Source: Cercis canadensis
Lineage: Eukaryota > Streptophyta > Magnoliopsida > Fabales > Fabaceae
NCBI GenBank assembly: GCA_003255065.1
Contig: QAOA01002417.1
Coordinates: 134,122-198,121, forward strand
DNA length: 64,000 nt
Direction: 5' to 3'
Below, in pieces: positions 49,953 through 62,874 of the stretch; the stretch's first letter is position 1, and every line of letters starts with the position of its first letter. The notes beneath the pieces were generated by a model. The model did not search any database and was not told the origin of the DNA. It was given only the letters and a program-made list of their open reading frames with translations. A program made the translations under genes and the position numbers.

Positions 49953-52900
49953 ATGGCGGAACATAACAAAAATGTTCGAGTTTTCTGCATTGGAACACTC
50001 GACACCAAGCTCGACGAGCTCCGATTCCTCTCTCATTCAGTTCGATCTAGTCTCACTCAATTCTCCAAGGATTCTTCTCTCAAGGTACTCTACAACATTC
50101 CTCACTTGAATGTATGTGCAAGTTTAGCTGCTTCTGATGAGAATGAGAAATTATTGATTTTTCGAATTTCCTATAGCTTGTAAAACAACATTTATTAAAA
50201 CAAAGATGCTTGATCTTCACCATCCATATTGCATTATTCAATCATGCTCATGAAATGTGTACTTCAATGACCCTTTAATTAAACGATTTCTAATTTCTCA
50301 ATGATCAGATTTACTGTATCATCTAGCTCTGTTTTAGATATTGCTTTAATTTGAAATGGAAGGAAAATTTTCAGGTTTTTTAACGCCAAGTAACTAATAT
50401 AGAATTAATCACGCCATAAGCATGTTATTCAGTTGTAGTTTGACTACGTGATTTTTGTGTAAGCAATTGTAAAACATGTGTTCGTGAAAATGGTAGGTGG
50501 AAGTGGTGGTGGTTGATGTTTCTGCTGGACCTAAGGAGGCAGAAAGTTTGGAAAATTTTGTCTTTGTGTCTAGAAAAGATGTTCTTTCTTGCTGTAGTGG
50601 ATCAAACGGCCAGGCCCCAACCTTGCCTCCAGATGACAGAGGGAAAGCTGTTGCTATAATGAGTCAAGCACTTGAACAGTTTTTAAAAAAATCTAATGAG
50701 GATCATGTTCTTGCTGGAGTTATTGGTATTGGGGGCAGTGGCGGGACATCTCTAATATCATCCCCCTTCAGATCTCTTCCCATTGGAATTCCTAAGATTA
50801 TCATATCTACTGTAGCTAGTGGTCAAACTGAACCTTATGTTGGAACATCGGATTTGATACTGTTCCCATCAATTGTGGATATTGCTGGTATTAACAGTGT
50901 CAGCAGGGTCATCTTATCTAATGCTGCAGCTGCTTTTGCTGGAATGGTTATTGGAAGCATTCAGAGGTTGAAAGATTCCTTTTCTGTCAAAAGTAAACCT
51001 ACTGTTGGCATTACCATGTTTGGGGTTACTACTCCTTGTGTTAATGCGGTCAAAGATAGATTACATAAGGAAGGTTATGAGACCCTGATTTTCCATGCAA
51101 CTGGGGTTGGCGGCAGGGCTATGGAGAACTTGGTTAGAGAGGGATTTATACAGGTATCTGTAACTGCAGTCTATTTGCATTCAAACATTCTAAGTTTAAC
51201 TGGTACTAGCATCATAGCTTCACTTCTTTAGAAGCTCACCATAAGAAACTTGTTATTAGGTCATTGTTTTCTTTGAACTTTTCTCATTACAAGAGCTTAC
51301 AGCTATGTAGAAGGATCTTATCAATGTATTTACTATTGGCAATTCTCTCAATTATGAACATGGTTTTTTTTTTTTTTTTTAAACCCATTGTGTTTGGCAA
51401 TTTCCATCTTATTGGACTACTAGCGCATGTTATGGACTTATAAGATTTTGGTTAGGCATGGTCCTTGCATAATTGCAGTCTCCAATAGATTGGGCTTGCC
51501 TTATGTTCTACATCATGAGGAGAGGTTTCTACCCACTTTTTAATCTGTGTAACTGTAGAGGCTAAACCATTGAGCCTAACTCTGTTGAGAATATTAGAGG
51601 CAGAGAGAGACAAAGTTCTCTTGTACCAGCATACTACGAACCCTAACCAAAGTGATGGATTATTCATTAAATTGAGTACAATATTAAATTTATTTTTCAT
51701 ACATATATTCACATGCTGACTTTTGGAAATGAACACTTCACTTTTTTTTTTTTGGTACTCACTTTATTTTGAATTACTTGTATGATCCATCAGATTGATC
51801 ATGATAACCCTTTAAAAGCCAATTGTAATCTGTTGATTTATTTTCAGATTCTTCTTTATGTTATCAATGCCCTTTTCGTTCAATTTTGCTTATGGTGTTT
51901 TGGACATCACAACAACAGAGGTAGCAGACTACATAGTTGGAGGTGTCATGGCTTGTGATAATTCCCGCTTTGATGCCATCATAGAGAAGAAAGTCCCTCT
52001 AGTCCTGAGTGTCGGAGCATTAGACATGGTGAACTTTGGAGCCAAAGATACAATACCTGCCAAGTTTCAGCAGAGAAACATATATGAACATAATAAGCAG
52101 GTGAATAATTAATGTTGCCAGGATTTTCTGTTTTAATCTTTGCCTGAAAAACTGTCTTATTTTGCCTCAGTAATTGTTTTGCTTTGAATATGAATTTGCT
52201 ACAAAAGATTTTGGCAGTCATTCTATGCAAATATTCCCTATTTTCTTTCTGTCATCCTGCCAAATGATCATAGTCTTTTCTGTATTTTTCTGCTCGATAA
52301 TCAGATGCATCTTATCATAGGCTGGAATTAGAGATGTTTGACGGGAGTTATAACAAAATAAATCAATTATTGTCCTTTCCAGGTTTCACTCATCCGAACA
52401 ACAGTAGATGAGAACAAAAAGTTTGCTGATTTTATAGCAAATAAACTGAAAAAGTCATCATCTAAGATTTCTGTTTGCCTTCCAGAAAAGGGTGTATCTG
52501 CTTTGGATGCACCAGGGAAGCCTTTTTATGATCCAGAGGCAACAGTTACTCTTCTTCATGAATTGCAAAAGCTTATTCAGATAAATGATGATAGACAGGT
52601 GCCGTTATTTGTCAATGGTGTTATTTTGCTTGGGTTTGGTTTTATTTTTGAGGGTTTGGTAAAGTTGAAAGTTGTGTATTCCACAGGTGAAGGTGTATAA
52701 TTATCATATTAATGACCCTGAATTTGCAAATGCATTGGTTGACGCGTTCTTGGATATTAATGACAAAACTACTAAAGATTCGAATGATCCACAAGTTGCC
52801 ATTTCTGAATCTGTTGAACACTTACATAAGGATAATATTTCAAATGCATCAAGCATTGGGACCATTCTCTATACTCCTAGTGACTTCCCAGATACAAGAC

Positions 52901-55091
52901 CAGGTTTTACTTTGATTTGCATGTTTTTTTCTTGAATATTTGTTACATGATTACATTCAGTCATAGCATAGAAAAGTCTTGTATATACTTTTGGTGTATG
53001 CCATCCGCCATTGCTTTAGTGAATTGCCTAGTCTCTTATTGATGAAGTTTAATTGGCCATATCTAGTTTACCAAAAGGAAGATGTTCATTCTCCGTGGCT
53101 TGTGTTACTGAATCCGTTTGAAGTTATGCCTCTGTAAGTGTTGTGTCAACATGAGTACACCTGTCAGGTTCACTTTGGCATTAGTTATCTGTCTTTACAG
53201 TTCAGTTCAGCTTAAGGCTAAGCATCAGTATGTGTCTATCTGTGCATAATGCTGATTCTATACTTTAGTGGTTCAGTATTGCAAACACTGTCCAGATTCC
53301 TTCCCTAACAGGGTCGTCAGAAATAGCTACCACATTTGCTATGAAGAATTGATTTTATGATATATTTCTGCTTTATTGATAAGTTCTTTTTAAAACTGAA
53401 TCATGTTGACCTCAGAACTGTTTGTTTAATGCTTATATATAGCTACTTTTTCTGTTAAACGGAGTAGAAATAAAATTGTAGGTTGTAGATATTGTCCTTA
53501 TGTCTGACTTATTTAGTACCCTTTGTCTTTCCTGCTGGCAGAAACTTTGAAAAAAACCCAGCTGATCTTGCAGCAACTGAAACATCAAATAGATAAAGGA
53601 ATTCCTATAATAGGAGCTGGTGCTGGCACAGGTATATCTGCCAAGTTTGAAGAAGTTGGAGGCGTTGATCTGATAGTATTATACAACTCAGGGCGCTTCC
53701 GGATGGCAGGGAGAGGTTCATTAGCAGGATTGTTACCTTTTGCTGATGCAAATGCTGTTGTGCTTGAGATGGCCAATGAAGTTTTGCCAGTATGCCTGTA
53801 TATTTTGCTTGTTCTAAAAGCTTCTAAAATATTGCCCAACTGTTAGCTTCTATCTAGGTTCTTTACACCGGAGTCACCTGATCACCTGATTTATCATATA
53901 AAACTAGAATTAGCACTTAATCGATATGCATGTCTTACATCTGAATGCATATAACATGAATAATTCTTTTTCTCCCTACTCCATTTATTTTGGTTTCACT
54001 AACAATGTTGATCTTTTGTTTGCAGGTGGTGAAGAAGGTACCAGTTCTTGCTGGTGTATGTGGAACTGATCCCTTTCGTCAAATGGATTACTTTCTTAAG
54101 CAGGTGGAATCAACCGGATTCTCTGGGGTGCAAAATTTTCCAACCGTTGGGTTATTTGATGGTAATTTTAGACAAAATCTTGAAGAAACAGGAATGGGAT
54201 ATAGGTAAGTTCTCGGACAGAATTTCTCAATAACATATTAGTTATAGGATTACACCTCTTTCAACCTTTTTGGCCCTTCAAATGATCAGCTTGGAAGTTG
54301 AGATGATTCACAAAGCACATAAAATGGGTCTCTTGACAACACCATATGCATTCAATCAAGATGAAGCTATCGAAATGGCTAAAGCTGGTGCTGATATTAT
54401 AGTGGCCCATATGGGTCTCACTACAGCAGGCTCCATAGGTGCAAAAACAGCTGTTTCACTTGAGGAAAGTGTAGTTCGCGTGCAAGCTATTGCAGATGCA
54501 GCACATAGGATTAACCGCAATGCCATTGTGCTCTGCCATGGAGGTATGTGTGTCACATGCTAGTCTTTTGCTTCTTTTTACAATATTGATGCTTAAAAGT
54601 AAATTTGGCTTGCACAAGTCAATCATGATTTCTTGGGATATATGACTATAATGCTTTCAATAGATTACTGCAATAAAACATCCCTTATTCTGAGGTTAGA
54701 GGTAGCTAGAAATGGTCTTGACAGAGTTATCAAACTTTTGGCTCTAACAGTTTGCTTGCCTAGTTGGCTATAATTGAAGGGTTTCATTTTTTGCATACTC
54801 AATCTCTTTCAGTAATCTATGGACAAAAAGAAAAACTCTTTCAGAAATCACTGTTTCTGATGTTTATAAGTAGTTGTTTGTCATGATTTAGTCCCAGTTC
54901 AGAAAAATGCACAAATAATCCCTCTGTGGGAGTTTGCAGGTCCCATATCTGGTCCAGAAGAGGCAGAATTCATATTAAAGAGAACCAAGGGAGTTCATGG
55001 TTTTTATGGGGCTTCAAGCATGGAAAGACTACCAGTGGAACAGGCTATAACGAACAGAGTCAAACAGTACAAGTTAATTTCTATTAACTGA
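49953..55091 (+). CDS. Tm-1-like TIM-barrel protein (UPF0261 plus TIM-barrel C-domain)
   Basis: Homologue of Arabidopsis At5g66420 and of tomato Tm-1, whose N-terminal domain blocks tobamovirus RNA replication; the cellular role is unknown. Exons: 49953-50084, 50497-51153, 51894-52100, 52383-52598, 52687-52903, 53542-53789, 54026-54204, 54290-54543, 54940-55091, giving 753 residues, usual for full-length plant members. N-terminal UPF0261 part: [57 protein letters not shown]-terminal barrel: [49 protein letters not shown]. The upstream in-frame ATG 49893 is disfavoured because family members start shortly before the VFCIGT strand. The intron before exon 3 ends AT (51892-51893) instead of AG. 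The gene is convergent with the P450 gene, about 445 bases away. Confidence 0.92.
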
Positions 55092-55535
55092 GGTCCAACT
55101 GTTGTATACTTAATCATGCCAATGTTCTGTATACTAAGAATTGTTGCCTGTGTTTTCTCATTGCTTAATACATAATAAAGTTGTGAAGAATCTAGGATTA
55201 AAGCAATGACTGAATAATGCAAAAGCTATGTATAATACGTATATCCAAGAGATCGTGCGATCAGTCATGTATTTTTCAATAGTGCATATTTATATCCAAT
55301 AATGCTTTTTGCTGCAAATCTTATGACCCGTGCACTATGACACCATGAAATGTTCACCCTACATAGTACATACAGCTCTACTTATGCATCAGTTCAAAGC
55401 TGTCTGGCAAGAACCTCATTGAACGGTATTAAGGAAAGTCTTGTAAATTAACATATAGTTCTTAGGCCTTGACATAGAGAGATGTTTGGTAGATGCTTGC
55501 CTCCTCATCCCATGATCCCTTTTCTTTTATGTTCC

Positions 55536-56452
55536 TTAGATGCTATCTCTTAAAGACTTCAATGTTATGGGACACCCACTCCTTAGTCTAGGTATGTGTG
55601 CCTTCTTTTCAAGGCAAGTATCCGAATCATCAATGGTCCACCTATACAGAAGAAGATTTTGGTTTTTATCCATCTATGCAAGGAAAAAAGGAGGAGAAAT
55701 TGGCATGGCAGAAATTACTCACGTGTAACCACTTATGAGTCGGTGTAAGAAGACCAACATTGTCACTTTCGCCATATTCATCCCTAGGCATGTCCTTGGT
55801 CCTGATCCAAAAGGTATGAAACTGTACGGCTTTTGCATTTCCTGCAGATATACGTAAAATAATTGATCATTCCATAGCGACTCGCAGAGCAGAGGAACAA
55901 CCAAGAGAAAGAAAGAGCATATTACATCAAATCTTGAGGGGTTGAATTTCAAGGGGTCCTTGTATAAATCTGGGTCGTAATGTATACAAGTTGCATCCAC
56001 GTTAACATGCCATCCTTTCTTTATTTCATAGCCTGTGATTGCCATGGGTGCGCAGTTGATTAGTCATCATCATGGTCCAAGAAAATTGATAATTTTTTTC
56101 TCGTTGTGATTAAATTTTATCAAGAACGAAAGCATTTTATCGATGTCATCAGAGTGAATAATTTACCTTCAATTTTGGTGTCTTTGAGTGCAACACGAGG
56201 AAACCACAACAGGACATTGGACATTCTCAGTGTTTCCTTAATTACCTACAGCATACCCGAAAAGTGATATCGCACGGTGTTACCTTAGATAAAATCTTTT
56301 TACTGTTTTGGCTTCAATGGAATTTTGGCCACACAAAATAAGGTAGCTCATTGCATAGATTCAATTAAAAAAAGAAAAACCTGCTAGGCTGTGACTTGAA
56401 TTCCCCTTGTAGTATCAAGTAATAATTGGGACAGTAGCCGAAGAATAATGAC

Positions 56453-56515
<63 letters not shown>

Positions 56516-59277
56516 TGTCTGATTGGGTGACTACTTTATCTCACTTCACTACAGTATATATTGTAAACTATGTAATCATTTCACAACTTTTACTAGATAT
56601 TCAGGTATAGGTCTGGGTTTTTAACCTTTTTACCATAAGCCATATCGGTGAGATCTTCAAGAGTAAGCGAAGCTCCTTCAGCCTTCTTTCTGGTTATTGA
56701 CAGTTGTTCTTCCTGTAATTCCATATGAATCTAGTTATTTAATATATATAAATAATGTACTGCTGATAAAGTATTTCCTATTAATAATAACAATAGTATA
56801 TGTTACTATAATATTTCCTCTCCTAAGACAAAAAGGAAAAATATTCTTGGCTGATTTTTCTTTTGAAATATGTTCCACATACACCCTAAAACTTTAGTTT
56901 CTATATATTTTTGGCCATAAACTCAAGTTCACTTCAATCCATTATTTTAACTGAAAGTATACAGTATCTCACCCTGAGCTTGTCCTGAACTTCTCTGTTG
57001 TTATCTAGAAACTTGACACTCCACATCATTGCTGCTGCTGTGGTGGTTTGTCCTGCAATTATGAGTGTCAAGAGATTATCCATAATCTCAGAGTCATCAA
57101 GTTTCTGAGTGGAAGGGTATGAATCTCTTCGCAGCATTGACTGCAGCAAGTCTTCTTGGGAATCTTCTCCCCTCCTTCGTCTCTCAATAATCTCTCTGAA
57201 CCTTTGCATAAGCCTTCTACGTGCCTGCTTATAGCTATTGCTTTTAGTTCAAACATGCATAATAAACTTTAGTAACAAATATATATATATATAGCTCTGG
57301 TCCAATGTTAAAAAATTCCCATTCAAACGCAATATAAGTATAGCAGCCATTTATATATGTTACCATTCAAACGCAATATAAGTATAGCAGCCATTTATAT
57401 ATGTTACCTTGATGCCTTTATAGTATCTGGTGCCTGGAATCATCAGTGGAAAGGATAACATGGCATCAGAAACGGCAGTGCAATCTTGCTCAATTTGTCG
57501 TAACAATGAATACTCGGTGACGCTCATCAGCATGTCGCACATTGCATCAAATGTCATCTAATGTCAAACATTTTCAAGGGAGTTAGAAATGTTGATTTAT
57601 ATATGTATATAATTCTTTTTCTCATGCATCAACATTAATTGTAACACCTAACTACCACAAAAATCATTATCCAACAATTTTAATGTTTGGTTATTAGTGG
57701 GTGATATTTCCTCACTCAAAATGGAGTAATATTGTCCCAAGTGACATCCAAATATTGAAGCTCAAGCTATAAGCGACAATAATGCAAAGTAGTAATCCAT
57801 CAGTTTACACAAGAACAGGTTGAAAAAGGATATAAAATCATATCAAAACACTGATAACAAAATTTTATTTATTAAAGATCAGATTGAAAATTATCAAATA
57901 TATATATATAGAGAATAAAAGTAATAGTTCACCTTTTTTTTTTAAAAANTTTTTAAAAAAAAAAAAGTAAATATTACCAAACATTTTAAAATGTAACTTT
58001 TATTAAATTCTACTTTTACAGTAACTTTTTAAAAATTAAAAATAACTTCAGAGAACAACTTTTGAAAAGCACGACTAGATATTCTTCGTCTTTATTTTTT
58101 TCTTTGAAGGGAGATATTCTTCCCTTATAATTGATCTCTATTTGCAGCATTTTCTACTTTACTTGGATTGCTGACAGATTTTTAATGAATCATATTGCTA
58201 AAGCAGACAAGATATGAAAGGGTAAAAAGCTCCATTTTTACCTTCATACTGAAGTCCAGCACCTTGAAACTCTTCCCACTTGCTTCTAACTTTTGCAACC
58301 TTCCACATAACATTTTGTCAAATTTCTTGACAAATGAAGACAAAGAATTCAAGGAGAAAGGATCAGATAGAAGACGCCTTATTCGCTTATGGCTCTCAAC
58401 CGGTACACAGAGCAAACTTTTCTCTCCTACGCAATCTGCCATTGATTTCACATAACCCTTGTTGAATTGCACAAAATCATTAGCAAATATAGTCCTTGCA
58501 CCTTCAGTACTTGGAACATATATGTGGATCTTGCCAAATAACCTTGTCTTGAACCATTTCCCATGCCTACTTCAACCAAATCAACAAGTTATAACTAATG
58601 TGGTCTAAAAGCCTAGAAACAACTATATTTTGGTCTAAACATGTTTAAAAATACATTAATCATTACCAAAACAGTGAACTGTGCAATAAACTATCAATTA
58701 TGATTTGTTTAATAATACTCATGTCATGTGACTATGAAAGTTATGCATTAATTAAGCAGGTAGATTAACCAAAGTCTAATTATTGGTCAAATAAACAGAA
58801 TCAGTATTCATAAGAACAGATCTTTGTCTGGATATATGTGTGATGAATCTTAATATGTTATGTGCAGGATGAAAGGAAATTAACAAGATGTACTGAGAGA
58901 CCTCAAAACCATGATTCAGAAGTTTATATCTTAAGGATAAATTAATATAAAGTGAGTTTCTCGAAAACAAAAATAAATATATCCAACACATCAACACAAT
59001 AACGATGGAAATAAATTACTTACCATAATCGCCGGAGCCTGACGAAATCATAGCATCCTTTTGTACTATTAGCCGCTGAAAGAAAGGAAAAAGTTTCACC
59101 TACCAAAGGAATCCCCAGGCGCCCAGGTATGACTTCTCTCTCCTTTGATACTCTTTTCAAAGCTTTTGTCATTAAATACGTTGCTCCTACAGAGAACAGT
59201 GCAACAATGATTATGTCAAAGTACTTCTGCTCAAAGAATACAAGGTCCTCTCTTGATGGAATCAGCATCGTTTCCAT
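55536..59277 (-). CDS. Cytochrome P450, CYP85 clan (CYP722-like)
   Basis: Microsomal haem-thiolate monooxygenase. Minus-strand exons: 59277-59024, 58566-58242, 57557-57408, 57224-56973, 56712-56626, 56245-56167, 56032-55926, 55841-55723, 55641-55536, giving 492 residues. Visible: an N-terminal membrane anchor (about 18-40), the proline-rich hinge IPGRLGIPLVGET, I-helix AGQTTTA (about 300-306), KETLR (K-helix ExxR), FNPSRFD, haem loop FGSGPRTCLG with Cys about 436, and a C-terminal end HIPRLRSGCPITLKS. The last exon is short but closes the protein properly. Nine exons and the ARRRLM/GRLGIPLVGET style place it in the CYP85 clan, which makes brassinosteroid, ABA, gibberellin or strigolactone-type modifications. 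CYP722 is my best guess from the haem region; the substrate is not known. Confidence 0.9.
56458..56513. repeat. Poly-A tract in a P450 intron
   Basis: About 56 A in a row on this strand (poly-T in the transcript), between the exons at 56245 and 56626. Confidence 0.95.
57320..57407. repeat. 44-bp tandem duplication at a P450 splice donor
   Basis: Two perfect 44-base copies (57320-57363, 57364-57407) start CATTCAAACGCAATATAAG and end CATTTATATATGTTAC. On the minus strand each copy begins with GTAAC, so the splice donor of P450 exon 3 at 57407 is repeated 44 bases further into the intron. Confidence 0.95.
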
Positions 59278-59349
59278 TTTTATTACGGCTCTTTCTCAAA
59301 GCAATCGCGTTGTGAGCTATTGTTTAGTTCAGATGATGCTTACATTATT

Positions 59350-59362
59350 TTATATATACATA
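59350..59362 (-). promoter_or_regulatory. TATA box of the P450 gene
   Basis: On the minus strand TGTATATATAAAA lies about 75 bases before ATG 59277, a normal distance allowing a short leader. Confidence 0.65.
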
Positions 59363-61534
59363 GGGTAGACGACGAGGTTACACAAGTAAAGACGCTTCGG
59401 TTAGTAAAATATTAAAATGTGGAGCATCTTGGGCAGGATTTCTAGTACAGAGCAGCAAGATTCTTATTAGTATAAGACAATCTTAAGTAGAAAACAAAAG
59501 GAAAAAGAACATAAAAGAAAGTAACTTTGACATCAGATTTTAACTATAAAAACAGGTAAATTTTGGTTGATGGACATTGTTCCTTTTGATAAAGTAGTGG
59601 ATTATAGCCCAATGGTACATTTTGTTGCGCCAGCCACTATCGCCGAATGGAGTTGTCCGTTGTGACTCTGCTCATGCTTAAAATGATTGATCTTAACATT
59701 TTTGGTTCTAAGTGGAATAGTGATTAGCGTGTATTCTGATATCCAAAAGAAGTTGCAATGACCCACTTCGACCGGTTTAAGGATTTCTAGGATTCAAGTG
59801 TTATAAGGTGGTTTAATTAGGAAAGGAAAGGAATTTAATTGATATGATAATTCACATAATTAAGATAATTGTCTTATTCATGAATGCATGTGCAATGCTC
59901 CAAAATGGCCATTAAAGCGACAGAGGAGGCCCCCTTGCTTTCATGTTACACCACGTGTTTTCCAGCAGATAAACCCTAATTGATTACAAGTCTTTTGGTT
60001 GTACAATTTGGGCAATGCAAGTACATAAGTACATACAAGTGTAAACTGTGATGAATGAATCACTTGTATTCCCTATGGATAGCATACAAGATTGAGGCCG
60101 TTCCAATGGTTTGTGAATCAGAGTTAAAGTGCAGGAAAGGTTTGAAGACTGCTTCTGCTTGGAAATGAGCCCTAAAGCAGCTAGAGACCAATGGCTGTTA
60201 CATTTACATTCAAAGGGTTTATTCTTTCAGAGTTTTGGGAATTTTCAATACTACTAGTTTCTCATTCTGTTCTTTAGTCTCCATAGAGGAATATAGCTTT
60301 TCATTCGTGTCTCAATATATCCTCAGCTTCAATAATTGTTACCACTGTGTACTCTATGTTTGTAGAATGTAGGATATGACAGTTCCAATAAAACTTAGTC
60401 CCCGATTGCACCAAAACGTCACTTTTTGAGATGTACATGTTTTGGGTTCGCTTCCGAAACGTGAAACGCGTTCTCTTCCCCGAAACACCAAGCTTTTTTT
60501 TTTTTTTTTTTGNNNNNNNNNTTTTTTTTTTTTTTTTGTGTTTCGAAACAAGCCGTTTCGTCCACAAAACGCATACCAAATAGGCAGTTAGCTACTGATC
60601 ATACGAAACAACGATGTTTTGAGATGCTAAATGAGATGTCAAGTGAAACAACGACGATTTGACTTGCTGAAGGACCGATCACGCAGAAACAACGCCGTTT
60701 TTGCTGGGGCAGAAATCCAACTTAGTAGAATGACACCGTTTTTCATGGGGCTGATTCCTTTCTTCTTCTCCCGAAATCAGATTTCACAGCACTACAAAGC
60801 CCCAATTTTTCACAGTTATTTATTTGTTAAGGATTAATGGTTAATATTTTTAATATTTGAAGAATTTTAAGATTTATATATATATGATGTGGTGTACCCG
60901 TACTTTTATTTTTTTTAAAATGTCGTATTAGCGTTTTGTACACATATCTGTACCCGTGCTACATAGGTCCCCATCCACCTTCTTATCCTTTTTTCTAGCC
61001 AATGAATGGCTTTAAGAATCCAAATTGAGTTGACAACGGAGGATTTACACGCTTACATGATCAATCTGATGAAGAAGAAAGATCAGTCAATGAATGTAAC
61101 ACTTACTATATAGAATAGGATAAGCTATATCATAAACACTAAACTAATCCTTCATCCTTTCAAAATAACATCTCTGCTCCAAAAGTGAGCACCCCAAATT
61201 AAATTGATATAAAGTCAGCTTAAACCTGGTCAGAAGTAAGTTGCAAGCAAGGGTATATTCTTGAAGAGTATTAGAAAGTGGAGAAAATACCCTACACTAG
61301 TAGTTTCTCCTTGAGGCGTTGTGTCTTAATTCAAAGTTTTGTAGGGTATGAGTTGTGATAAGTTCCAACTCTGGGGTAGCTCTAGGCCTAGGCCTGTCAT
61401 AATCTCAGTCCTGTATTGTCTATGATATCTTCCTCACCCTCCACTGCACCCACCTAAACAAACACTTGCATTTGGCAGTTGGTGTCAATTCCCTTTAACA
61501 ACAATTAGGATTAGACTTGACAAGTCAAGAAATA
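59363..61534. other. Intergenic, no gene recognised
   Basis: P450 promoter side, then AT-rich DNA. Around 60.4-60.8 kb are several GAAACAACG-type words and a T run with nine N (60513-60521). The open frames flanking the N are artefacts of the homopolymer. Confidence 0.5.
60494..60538. repeat. Poly-T tract with assembly gap
   Basis: T runs on both sides of nine N (60513-60521). The length is unknown. Confidence 0.9.
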
Positions 61535-61629
61535 GGCAATTTGACCTCAATAATGTAGTTCATAAACTTATTTACAGATTTGAGGTAGTTTCAAACTTAA
61601 GTACACAAATAATGTACTTTTTAAATATT

Positions 61630-61664
<35 letters not shown>

Positions 61665-61991
61665 GTACTGGCAAGTGTGGGGCCCACTGGACACACCGTG
61701 GGCCCCGTGGCGTGTCATGACTGGACACGCCAAAGGCCTCACGGCGTGTCCCAACTTGTCTTACGCAATAGCTTTTTGCAGGCATACAGGTCCCATTTGT
61801 GTTAAAAAAATCTATGCCAAGTGGCATGTCTTGTTGGGACACACCGTAGGGCCCATGGCGTGTCCAGTGGGCCCCGTACTTTTTTTTTTAATTTCAAATA
61901 TTTAAAAAGTACATTATTTATGTAATTAAGTTTGAAACCACCCGAAATCTGTAAATAAGTTTCTGAACTACATTATTGGGGTCAAAGTGCC
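61535..61991. mobile_element. MITE with GGACACGCC core and 9-bp target duplication
   Basis: Ends GGCAATTTGACC and GGTCAAAGTGCC are inverted, and pairing runs inward for about 70 bases (AATAATGTAGTTCATAAAC opposite GTTTCTGAACTACATTATT). It is flanked by a perfect 9-base direct repeat CAAGAAATA at 61526-61534 and 61992-62000, which points to the Mutator superfamily. The interior has a poly-A run and a GC-rich core with GGACACACCGTGGGCCC, GGACACGCC, GGCGTGTCC and TGGCGTGTCCAGTGGGCC blocks. The open frame 61612-61905 is simply this core and is not a gene. Confidence 0.85.
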
Positions 61992-62530
61992 CAAGAAATA
62001 ATCAAAATATTTTAAGTTAATAATTCGATGAGTCAATTTGAGGCCAACTCACTAAAGAGTCTGATTGACCAATTTAACCATATAACATATTTTTATGTGA
62101 TGAGGGCTATGCGCTACATTTTCTTTTAATTGAGTGAGAATCAGTGAGATTTATAATATAATTTTAGTATTATTGTAAAAATTTTAAAAAATTAAGTCAC
62201 TTAATATGTATTAGAATAAACAATCTCTTATAAAATATAAAAATGACAGGATATAAGAAAACATATCAAAAAATAAACTTGAAAAAGTTATTTTTTGTCA
62301 CATTTTCTTATATCGTGTTATTTTTATATTTTATAAAGAATTCGTGTATTCTGGCATATACTGAATGACTCAATTTTTAAAAATTTTTGTAATGACACCA
62401 AAATTATTAAGTAGATCATACTCAAACTCACCCAACTAAAAAAGAGATAGTAGTATAGTACTCACCTTTTTACGTTTGAGAGAATGACTTGAGTGGCCTC
62501 TATAAAAAGATGCTATTATACCTGCAAAGG

Positions 62531-62778
62531 TGATTGGAAAAAATTTGTAGTTCAGTTAGTTAGTTATTTAACTATAGTTACTTGGTTATTTAACTACGGT
62601 AGCTTAGCTTGTAGTTAATTGAGCTGGCATGTAACTACTTTAGTTTGATAGCAAGGCAGGTTTACTGTATATAAACAGTGTTCTTATACAATTCATTTAT
62701 GATCTAATAGAATATACGAATAGAATTTCTTCTTCTCTGGTTCTGTTTAGACTCTTTCTTCTATTCTTGAACTTTACA
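62531..62778 (+). repeat. Presumed 5' LTR of the copia element
   Basis: About 248 bases, starting near TGATTGG and ending CTTTACA directly before the primer-binding site. It has a TATA-like TATATAAAC at 62668 and several TTAGTTA repeats. The start is approximate. Confidence 0.6.
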
Positions 62779-62790
62779 TGGTATTAGAGC
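62779..62790 (+). other. Primer-binding site (initiator tRNA-Met type)
   Basis: TGGTATTAGAGC is one base from the common plant copia site TGGTATCAGAGC, complementary to initiator tRNA-Met. It immediately follows the presumed LTR. Confidence 0.85.
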
Positions 62791-62874
62791 AAATCGATCT
62801 AGATTTGCTAGAGTCTTCAACTTGTGAACTTCTCTGAGGAAGATTAAAGAGGTTGATTTTATTCAACTTGAAGA

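Noticed and set aside
61612-61905. 97-codon open frame starting after a Lys run
   Set aside because: It is the poly-A and palindromic core of the MITE at 61535-61991.
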